Assembly: GCA_037137555.1 (NCBI GenBank) | Contig: JBAXKA010000015.1 | Span: 1-23,058 of the forward strand | Direction: 5' to 3' | DNA length: 23,058 bases | Source of the DNA: UBA9630 sp037137555 | GTDB taxonomy: Bacteria > Patescibacteriota > Minisyncoccia > Moranbacterales > UBA2206 | In this document: piece after piece, positions 1-5,650 of the stretch | Layout: each line of letters starts with the position of its first letter | How positions within the stretch are numbered: position 1 is the first letter of the stretch | The notes under the pieces: model-generated | Databases searched by the model: none | What the model saw: the letters and a program-made list of their open reading frames with translations, nothing else | What the model was told of the DNA's origin: nothing | Position numbers and translations under genes: made by a program

Positions 1-737
1 ATCTTAATCAATACTCCTCCAACCTCCTTTTGCTCAAAGGAATCAAGATATGTTTTCAAAACTAAACAAAAAGCCTCGAAGGGAGAAATTTCCTTAATTA
101 AAGTTTCTTTTTCAATTACTTCTACGAGTTTCTTTTTTAAATCTGTAAACTCCGAAATTTTAACCGCATTTTCCCACAGACTGTCAAAATATTCGTTAGC
201 TTCCTCAACTCCATAATCACCTATTTCAACATTAAACTCATTTTGTGTAGAAATTCCCGCTTTAGTCAGATTGCTACTGCCGGTAATAAACAAATTTCTT
301 TTTCCAACTTGACTTTCATCTAGTTTAAAAATATATAACTTTGAATGATTTGGCTCAAATGTTTTCCTGATGATCAATTTGTTTTCATTGATCAATTTTA
401 TGAAATAAGTTATTTGCTCATAGAATTCCTTGTTATCAAAATTTTCCGTGTTTAGGGATTTTTTTATTGAATCAAAAAAATTACATGCTTTTTCCTCATC
501 AGAAAATTTTTCTTTTTCCGCATATTCTACTAGCCCATAATTTTGCACATCAATACTTAGTCCAACTAAAACTTTCAAAGAAACATCTGGATTTTTTTTC
601 AAACCTTCATACAATTCACGAATACCTGAAAAATAGAAAAAGCCAACCAAGAATTTCAACTCTTGGCTTTTTGAAATAAGTTCGACAAGCCGTTTTTTCA
701 GAGTTTCTGCTCCAGTATTGCTAATAAAGTTTTTCAT
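1..737 (-). CDS. PLD-like nuclease domain, probable N-terminus of an SNF2/DEAD-type helicase (partial)
   Basis: Open reading frame of 245 codons starting at ATG 737-735 and running off the window start, so the C-terminus is missing. It begins MKNFISNTGAETLKKRL and contains LKFLVGFFYFSGIRELYEGL (about 28-47), a single HxK motif (H131-S-K133) and the GSSNLT segment (about 153-158), which together are typical of phospholipase D-superfamily domains. This N-terminal pattern is familiar from large bacterial proteins in which a PLD nuclease domain precedes an SNF2/DEAD helicase; the helicase part is inferred because it would lie outside the window. It starts 11 nt after the tig stop, so it is probably the last gene of the nusA-ppa-tig transcript. 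Such proteins act on nucleic acids and often belong to defence or repair loci. Good confidence in the PLD domain, moderate for the helicase. Confidence 0.75.
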   Translation of the reverse strand, partial: MKNFISNTGAETLKKRLVELISKSQELKFLVGFFYFSGIRELYEGLKKNPDVSLKVLVGLSIDVQNYGLVEYAEKEKFSDEEKACNFFDSIKKSLNTENFDNKEFYEQITYFIKLINENKLIIRKTFEPNHSKLYIFKLDESQVGKRNLFITGSSNLTKAGISTQNEFNVEIGDYGVEEANEYFDSLWENAVKISEFTDLKKKLVEVIEKETLIKEISPFEAFCLVLKTYLDSFEQKEVGGVLIK

Positions 738-748
738 AATCTTAAACC

Positions 749-2032
749 CTACAATTTCTCCAACATCTCAAACACTTTATCATTTTCCAATGTGCCTTTG
801 ACATAATCATATAGTCTTTTCATATCAACTGTTTTTTCAAAGTCTTTTACATTTTTGTAATATTGCAAGGTCTTATTCATTTCTACTTCGACATCTTCTG
901 TTTCCAGTTTAATCTCATCGGCTTTGACAATTTCTTTGATGGCCAATGCAGATTTAATTCTTTTTTCGGCTTGCGGTTCCCAATCGCTGGTTAATTCTGC
1001 TTTGGTTTTTTTTAATTTTTCTAAATAATTATCCAAAGTCATTCCAGTCGATTGAATTTGTCCTTCAAATTCTTGAACCATGCGATTCAGTTCATCAGCA
1101 ACAAGCACATCTGGCAATTCTCCTTCTAGATTTTTCACAATCTCGTCCAAATATTTAGTATGCTTTTCTTCTTTTATTTTATGCGTATTCTCATGCTCCA
1201 AACCTTCTTGAATATTTTTTTTAAGTTCAGTCAGATTTTCGAACTTTCCCAAAGCCACTGCAAATTCATCATTAATTTCCGGCAATTGTCTTTCTTGCAC
1301 TAAATTCATTTTTACTTTGAACTTAGCTTTTTTTTCGGCTAATTCTTTTTTATGATATTCCTTGGGAAAAGTCAGTGCAAATTCTTTTTCTTCGTCCTCA
1401 TTCATGCCAATTAAATTTTCTTCAAATCCGGGAATGAAAACGCCCTTACCAATAACGAGTGCATGATTTTTGCTCATTCCTCCTTCAATTTGTTTTCCAT
1501 CAACGCTCACTTCAAAATCAATTTCAACGCTATCATTATTAGTTGCCGGTCGTCGCACAGTTACCAACTTCACGCGACTATTGGCAATTTTTTCTAATTC
1601 TAATAAAATTTCATCTTCGCCTATTTCACTTGTTTTTTTCTGATAATCTGCATTGATTTTTTTTATAGCTTCCTTATATTTATTATCCACGCTAATTTTT
1701 GGCATCACGGCAACAATGGCTTTAAAAATTAAAGCTTCTTTTTCTGTTATTTTATCAATTTCCACTTTCGGACTGCCCAAAACTGCTAAATTTTCTTTCA
1801 CAATAAAATCTGAATAACTTTTACTAATCGCTTTTTCGGCCGCATGGCTAAGAATCATTTCCTTGCCCACTTTTTGTTCCACTAAATTTCGCGGAGCTTT
1901 TCCTGGACGAAATCCTGAAAATTTAAATTCGGCTGAAATTTCCGCCACGGCTGGCAAAATATATTTTTCCCAATCTTTCCATTCCACAGTTAATTCAATC
2001 TCAATTTTTGATTTAGGTAATTTTTTGATCAT
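749..2032 (-). CDS. tig: Trigger factor, ribosome-associated chaperone and prolyl isomerase
   Basis: Ribosome-bound chaperone that receives nascent chains at the exit tunnel. The protein of 427 aa matches the usual family length. The N-terminal ribosome-binding domain carries the signature FSGFRPGKAP (about residues 39-48); an FKBP-type peptidyl-prolyl isomerase domain follows (about 160-250, with VIGKGVFIPGFEENLIGM), then the helical C-terminal arms rich in Lys/Glu. A longer reading from 2071 would add 13 residues and overlap ppa by 35 nt; the ATG at 2032, giving MIKKLPKSKIEIELTVEW, aligns with the normal trigger factor N-terminus and lies 4 nt after the ppa stop, so I use it. Gene order nusA-ppa-tig is compact and suggests one transcript. 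No oddities in the domains. Confidence 0.95.
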   Translation of the reverse strand: MIKKLPKSKIEIELTVEWKDWEKYILPAVAEISAEFKFSGFRPGKAPRNLVEQKVGKEMILSHAAEKAISKSYSDFIVKENLAVLGSPKVEIDKITEKEALIFKAIVAVMPKISVDNKYKEAIKKINADYQKKTSEIGEDEILLELEKIANSRVKLVTVRRPATNNDSVEIDFEVSVDGKQIEGGMSKNHALVIGKGVFIPGFEENLIGMNEDEEKEFALTFPKEYHKKELAEKKAKFKVKMNLVQERQLPEINDEFAVALGKFENLTELKKNIQEGLEHENTHKIKEEKHTKYLDEIVKNLEGELPDVLVADELNRMVQEFEGQIQSTGMTLDNYLEKLKKTKAELTSDWEPQAEKRIKSALAIKEIVKADEIKLETEDVEVEMNKTLQYYKNVKDFEKTVDMKRLYDYVKGTLENDKVFEMLEKL

Positions 2033-2036
2033 AGAT

Positions 2037-2570
2037 TTATTTCGCAAATTTAGTTTGATATAATTCCACACTTTTCTTCACCGCTTCCATTGCAGCCACT
2101 TTTCCTTCAAAACCAGAGATGACAACTTCCTCACCTTCCTCAATAGTTTTGTAGGTTTCAAAAAAATGCCTAATCTCTTTTATTGTGTGCTTGTTAATAT
2201 CCTCCAAATCCCCAACTTCAGTCCAGCGCAAATCCTTCACAGGCACAGTGATTATTTTATCATCTCCCTCGCCCGTATCAATCATCCGCATTACTGCGAC
2301 TGGTCGCACTTCAACTAAAATACCCGTCATCAAGGGATAGGTGGAAAGCACAATCACATCCAGTGCATCATCATCATCCCAAAGTGTTTGTGGAGCAAAA
2401 CCATAATCAAAAGGATAATCTTGCGCTGATTTCATTGCTCTATCAAGTTTAATTAAACCGGTTTTTTTATCAATTTCGTATTTATTTTTTGATCCTTTAG
2501 GAATCTCAATAATTACATTAAACTGCTCGGGAGCTTTTTCCCCCAGAGGAACATCATGCCATAGATTCAT
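2037..2570 (-). CDS. ppa: Inorganic pyrophosphatase, family I (soluble)
   Basis: Cytoplasmic enzyme hydrolysing pyrophosphate to two phosphates, pulling nucleic-acid and nucleotide-sugar synthesis forward. The 177-aa protein has the family I length. The metal-binding signature is present as DDDDALDV (about 65-72), equivalent to the usual DGDPLDV with Ala replacing Pro; the acidic ligands are kept. Other family segments are IEIPKGSKNKYEID (about 21-34), DYPFDYGFAPQT (51-62) and GEGDDKIITVPVKDLRW. Start ATG at 2570-2568, 30 nt after nusA, and the stop lies 4 nt before the preferred tig start. The pyrG and nucleotide-sugar enzymes elsewhere in the window produce or rely on pyrophosphate turnover, but the linkage here is to the nusA transcript. 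Confidence 0.96.
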   Translation of the reverse strand: MNLWHDVPLGEKAPEQFNVIIEIPKGSKNKYEIDKKTGLIKLDRAMKSAQDYPFDYGFAPQTLWDDDDALDVIVLSTYPLMTGILVEVRPVAVMRMIDTGEGDDKIITVPVKDLRWTEVGDLEDINKHTIKEIRHFFETYKTIEEGEEVVISGFEGKVAAMEAVKKSVELYQTKFAK

Positions 2571-2600
2571 AAAATTAAATTTTAAATAATTATTTATTTT

Positions 2601-3887
2601 TTATTCGACTATTTCCGTGTTTTCTGCAACTATCAATTCTGTTTCATCTGCTTCTTTGATAACTCCAGCACCAATAATATCCAATTTCCAACCAGTCAAT
2701 TTTGCCGCTAGGCGAACATTTTGTCCATGTTTTCCAATCGCCAAGGATAATTGCTCATCTGGAACAACGATAGTTGCTTTTCTTTCTGCTTCATCGATAT
2801 CTACACGCAAAACTTTTGCTGGACTAAGTGAGGCTCCAATAAATTTTGCAATATCTTCATTCCAAAGAATAATATCAATTTTTTCTCCACCTAATTCATC
2901 AATAACTGCTTGCACTCTTGTACCTTTTTGTCCGACACAAGAACCAATCGGATCAATCCCTTCTTCTGTTGAAACTACTGCAACTTTTGTGCGCTCGCCC
3001 GCTTCTCTAGCAATTGTTTTAATCACTACCGTTCCCGCAAAAATTTCTGGCACTTCCAATTCAAACAATTTTCGCACCATTTCCGGATGCACTCGACTAA
3101 GTATCATGCCCGGACCTTTTGCGCTAACATCTACTTTCACCAAAAAAACTTTCATTCTTTTTCCAATACGATAGTTCTCATTCCTTACTTGCTCACCAGG
3201 AAAAATTATACCGACGGATTTTCCAATATCCATAAAAACATTTCGTCCTTCCATTCTTTGCACGACACCACTAATCACTTCGCCTTCCTTACTTTTATAT
3301 TCCTCGAACATAGAATCTCTTTCTGCTTCACGAATTCGTTGAACGATTACTTGTTTAGCTGTTTGAGCTGCAACACGACCGTAATCTTTTTCTTCCGGCA
3401 AAGCTATTTCAATAATATCTCCTACTTCGGCTTTTTTCTTAATCTTTCTCGCTTCTGGTAATGTTAAATCTCGCTCTGGATTGTAACGCGCAATTTTTGT
3501 TTCTTCAAATTCCTCATGCGTTTGTCCTTTTCGCAATCTTTCTCTATAGTTTTGCATTTTTTCTGCATGAAATTTATCCAGATTTTTATCATCTGCTGAA
3601 TCTGTGAATACAAATTCTCTTGTCGTCTCATCAACAACTTCCTTAATCAAAAAGAATTTTGCACCACCACTTACAACATCAAATTCAGCTCGAATATTTT
3701 GAGTTCTTCTGCCATAATCTTTTTTATAAGCTGCCGCAAGAGCAGCGGAAATTGTCTCAATCACTTTGTCTTTGGAAGTTCCTTTTTCCTCGCAAAGCAT
3801 TGTAATTGCAGTATTGAAATCAATAGCTACTGGGGCAATCACTTCTTTAACTTTTCTTGGCTTTCGAATGTGTCCAATTTTTTGCAT
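2601..3887 (-). CDS. nusA: Transcription termination/antitermination factor NusA
   Basis: RNA polymerase-binding factor that modulates pausing, intrinsic termination and antitermination. Of 428 aa: N-terminal polymerase-binding domain (about 20-160), S1 domain (about 200-255, GEVISGVVQRMEGRNVFMDIG), KH1 (about 310-345, DPIGSCVGQKGTRVQAV) and KH2 (about 372-405, PDEQLSLAIGKHGQNVRLAA), followed by a short acidic tail and no C-terminal AR repeats. The N-terminal domain has an insertion of roughly 45 charged residues (about 91-138) relative to what I recall of Bacillus NusA. Neither rimP nor infB, the common neighbours, flanks it; ppa and tig follow instead. Its promoter lies inside the end of the upstream gene and a hairpin with a T-run sits in the leader (see separate entries), which suggests autogenous attenuation. 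Confidence 0.96.
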   Translation of the reverse strand: MQKIGHIRKPRKVKEVIAPVAIDFNTAITMLCEEKGTSKDKVIETISAALAAAYKKDYGRRTQNIRAEFDVVSGGAKFFLIKEVVDETTREFVFTDSADDKNLDKFHAEKMQNYRERLRKGQTHEEFEETKIARYNPERDLTLPEARKIKKKAEVGDIIEIALPEEKDYGRVAAQTAKQVIVQRIREAERDSMFEEYKSKEGEVISGVVQRMEGRNVFMDIGKSVGIIFPGEQVRNENYRIGKRMKVFLVKVDVSAKGPGMILSRVHPEMVRKLFELEVPEIFAGTVVIKTIAREAGERTKVAVVSTEEGIDPIGSCVGQKGTRVQAVIDELGGEKIDIILWNEDIAKFIGASLSPAKVLRVDIDEAERKATIVVPDEQLSLAIGKHGQNVRLAAKLTGWKLDIIGAGVIKEADETELIVAENTEIVE

Positions 3888-3913
3888 AATATTATTTTTA
3901 AAATTATTTAAAT

Positions 3914-3936
3914 AAAAAGCCCGCTTTCGCGAACCT
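3914..3936 (-). terminator. Terminator-like hairpin in the nusA leader (candidate attenuator)
   Basis: Read on the minus strand, GTTCGC-GAAA-GCGGGC forms a 6-bp stem with a GNRA tetraloop (8 bp with two more outer pairs), followed directly by five T. It lies 27 nt upstream of the nusA ATG and downstream of the consensus promoter at 3962-3991, so it is inside the nusA leader rather than merely behind the preceding gene. It could end transcripts from the upstream gene and attenuate nusA at the same time. Confidence 0.6.
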
Positions 3937-3961
3937 GAATCATCTCCTACTTAACTTTTAT

Positions 3962-3991
3962 ATTATAGCTCATAAGATTGTTTATTGTCAA
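3962..3991 (-). promoter_or_regulatory. Sigma70-type promoter for nusA-ppa-tig
   Basis: Minus-strand TTGACA (3991-3986), 18-bp spacer, TATAAT (3967-3962): both hexamers match consensus exactly. The -10 overlaps the stop codon of the upstream gene (3963-3965). Predicted start near 3955 gives a leader of about 65 nt before the nusA ATG. Confidence 0.8.
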
Positions 3992-4598
3992 ACGCTATAT
4001 CGGGCATTACTTTTTTATAATACACCGCCACATCTGAAATCCATTTACGCACACTAATTGGATCATGCTTGGAGCAATCAGATCCACATTTCCAAATCAC
4101 CATTTTTTCTGCTGTATTAATTTTTTTATTTAAAAGTTCCTTAATTCTTTCCCCGACAACAGAAATTGCTTGTTCCGGCGAATCAAAACAACTATAACCA
4201 GAAATTGTTTGATTATAGGTTCCGCGATAACCCCAATAATTAAAACAATCATTACCAGCTTTTTTTGGGGCGTGTCGTCCCCAATCACTTTCTTTTTTAG
4301 CAATTGCAATAAGAAAAGCAGTTGTCTCACTATCGCAGTCCAGCATAAACGGAATCATTTCTTCTAGTGGACTATTTGCTATTAATTCACGATAAATCTT
4401 TTCTTGACTATTTTCAAGATTATCTACTGGCACGGGTTTTTTAAGTTTATTTTTTATTTTTTCCATCGGATCAAACTTGAAGAAAGTTGTTTTTCTAGCA
4501 TCAAAATTATCACTAGCAGAAATCACTGGCATATTTATATTAAAATAAACTAAAAAAAACATCCCCCATGTTGCTGTGAGAAATATTTTTTTTAACAT
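3963..4598 (-). CDS. Exported glucosaminidase/lytic-transglycosylase-like cell wall hydrolase
   Basis: Probably cleaves peptidoglycan glycan strands outside the membrane. From the ATG at 4598 the protein is 211 aa with a hydrophobic signal segment at the N-terminus (residues 1-28, MLKKIFLTATWGMFFLVYF). The lysozyme-like domain spans about 85-200: LIAIAKKESDWGRHAP holds a candidate catalytic Glu (E103), followed by CFNYWGYRGT and GYSCFDSPEQAISVVGERI, a pattern of the glucosaminidase/endo-N-acetylglucosaminidase-like family. Five Cys (88, 118, 137, 171, 175) could form disulfides. A longer reading from a TTG at 4664 would place about 22 polar residues before the signal peptide and overlap the upstream stop, so I reject it. 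Substrate and linkage specificity cannot be told. Confidence 0.75.
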   Translation of the reverse strand: MLKKIFLTATWGMFFLVYFNINMPVISASDNFDARKTTFFKFDPMEKIKNKLKKPVPVDNLENSQEKIYRELIANSPLEEMIPFMLDCDSETTAFLIAIAKKESDWGRHAPKKAGNDCFNYWGYRGTYNQTISGYSCFDSPEQAISVVGERIKELLNKKINTAEKMVIWKCGSDCSKHDPISVRKWISDVAVYYKKVMPDIAFDNKQSYEL

Positions 4599-4656
4599 CT
4601 TCAATTTTCCCTTTCCCCAAATCAGTAAGTCATCATCCATAAAAGTATTAGCTAGT

Positions 4657-5034
4657 TCATTCAATCACCAATTCCCCATCTTCATTTTTATAAATTGTAA
4701 TTCTGCCTTCGGCTATAGCCTTATTTATACTTTCTTTTTTTATAAATATGCGCCCTTCAATATCATCTGCATATTCATCATCACTTGTTGTCCATGGCTC
4801 ATAATAAACTTCGACACCGGCATTAATTAATGGTGCCAAAGTTTCTTCAAAGGCATATTTTCCATAAGAAATAAAGCCATCAGCATCCACATCGCTTAGC
4901 ACTTCCAATACTTTTTCATTCTTTATTATTACATCCATTTGAAAACTGGGAAAGTTTTTAAAATAAATCCCTAATTTTTCTTTTTTAATTTCTTTTATTT
5001 CTTGATGATTTGAACTATTTTCAAATTTATTCAT
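4657..5034 (-). CDS. Hypothetical acidic cytoplasmic protein, 125 aa
   Basis: I do not recognise this protein. It has no signal peptide, membrane segment or Cys. The N-terminal 30 residues are charged and probably flexible; the rest reads like one small alpha/beta domain (LEVLSDVDADGFISYGKYAF, then EETLAPLINAGVEVYYEPW), ending in an acidic stretch with alternating hydrophobics (GRITIYKNEDGELVIE). Start ATG at 5034-5032, stop TGA at 4657-4659; the next gene on the strand starts 58 nt later. In the scenario of an insertion at the end of pyrG, this would have been the original gene downstream of pyrG. Coding is supported by the uninterrupted frame and the lack of a better overlapping frame, not by homology. 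Confidence 0.6.
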   Translation of the reverse strand: MNKFENSSNHQEIKEIKKEKLGIYFKNFPSFQMDVIIKNEKVLEVLSDVDADGFISYGKYAFEETLAPLINAGVEVYYEPWTTSDDEYADDIEGRIFIKKESINKAIAEGRITIYKNEDGELVIE

Positions 5035-5061
5035 ACTATTTATTTTATTAAATTTATTAAC

Positions 5062-5081
5062 AATTTATTTCCCCTTATTCC
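5062..5081. repeat. 20-bp direct repeat, left copy (duplicate of the pyrG 3' end)
   Basis: AATTTATTTCCCCTTATTCC, identical to 7794-7813 and in the same orientation. The right copy contains the last codons and stop of pyrG; this copy is not in a gene. Flanking bases differ on both sides. It marks the left edge of the segment carrying the restriction-modification genes. Confidence 0.85.
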
Positions 5082-5112
5082 ACTGTCGGTTCAAGTCTCT
5101 GACTCGGATCAT

Positions 5113-5499
5113 TTATTTCTTACAAGCTCCTTTTTTGCATCCGCCTGGACATTCAAGTCCTATGGATTCAAGTTTTCCACCAACACAATAAGCTTCATTT
5201 AGTTGATTTGAATTTGCGCAATAGTCTGTGTATATAGTTCGCTTCATTCCCGAGTCACCAGGAAAAGCAGTTTTTCCAAATATCGAACCATGACCATTTA
5301 TATTAAAAGCATTTGCATAAACCCCTTTTGCAGTACTTTTTTTGTAATAATTTTTACCACCATCAGGATCAGTGCATGTAACACTATTTCGCTCTTTCAA
5401 TGAAGGCGCTTTTTTCTTTTTTGCGTAAGCATGGTTATTTCCAAATCCAATCCCAACAAATACTATCAGAACCAGCATTGCTAATACTATTTTTCTCAT
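5113..5499 (-). CDS. Small secreted Cys-rich protein
   Basis: From the ATG at 5499 the protein is 128 aa with a clear Sec signal peptide (MRKIVLAMLVLIVFVGIGFG, then AYA before a KKKK run). The mature part has six Cys (42, 94, 105, 117, 121, 126) arranged as CTDPDGGKNYY, YTDYC, NEAYC and LECPGGCKKGACKK. This CTD-DGG-YY / DYC / YC / C-GC-GAC pattern recurs in small secreted proteins and in multidomain surface proteins of Patescibacteria and archaea; I know of no established function. The promoter at 5538-5566 predicts a transcript start near 5531, which excludes the longer reading from 5550 and supports 5499. It is transcribed divergently from the methyltransferase and lies inside the repeat-bounded segment. 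Confidence 0.75.
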   Translation of the reverse strand: MRKIVLAMLVLIVFVGIGFGNNHAYAKKKKAPSLKERNSVTCTDPDGGKNYYKKSTAKGVYANAFNINGHGSIFGKTAFPGDSGMKRTIYTDYCANSNQLNEAYCVGGKLESIGLECPGGCKKGACKK

Positions 5500-5537
5500 A
5501 TTTTTTTTAAAAAAAATAATTAATAATTTATCGTATA

Positions 5538-5566
5538 ATTTTAGCAACATTTGAATTTTTAGTCAA
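5538..5566 (-). promoter_or_regulatory. Sigma70-type promoter of the Cys-rich secreted protein gene
   Basis: Minus-strand TTGACT (5566-5561), 17-bp spacer, TAAAAT (5543-5538). Its -35 is only 13 bp from the -35 of the divergent methyltransferase promoter, so a regulator bound there could affect both genes. Confidence 0.6.
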
Positions 5567-5579
5567 CTATAATTCATAT

Positions 5580-5608
5580 TTGCACTTCGGTAAATGTTCG
5601 GTTATACT
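5580..5608 (+). promoter_or_regulatory. Sigma70-type promoter of the LexA-methyltransferase gene
   Basis: TTGCAC (5580-5585), 17-bp spacer, TATACT (5603-5608); start expected near 5615, about 36 nt before the ATG at 5651. There is no clear Shine-Dalgarno sequence before that ATG. The spacer is nearly all repeat sequence (next entry). Confidence 0.75.
5586..5602 (+). promoter_or_regulatory. Candidate operator: TTCGGT direct repeat in the promoter spacer
   Basis: TTCGGT at 5586-5591 and again at 5597-5602, 11 bp apart (about one helical turn), exactly filling the space between -35 and -10. It includes one perfect GTTCG half-site of the Gram-positive LexA box (CGAAC-N4-GTTCG), but the other half is degenerate. 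A protein bound here would block polymerase. Binding by the LexA domain of the downstream product is inference. Confidence 0.45.
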
Positions 5609-5650
5609 AAAGATATAAATTAACAATAAACTTAATTTTAAAAAAATCAT

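Noticed and set aside
2617..3174. Long plus-strand frame opposite nusA
   Set aside because: Shadow frame of nusA; Ser/Ile/Phe-rich composition and no motifs. The same applies to the plus-strand frames opposite tig, rplI, the S41 protease, LCP, GT4 and flippase genes.
4599..4664. N-terminal extension of the wall hydrolase from a TTG codon
   Set aside because: It puts polar sequence ahead of an obvious signal peptide and overlaps the upstream stop; the ATG at 4598 is better.
5586..5602. Canonical palindromic LexA box
   Set aside because: Only one half-site (GTTCG) is intact; the other arm is degenerate. It is reported as a direct-repeat candidate operator, not as a consensus LexA box.
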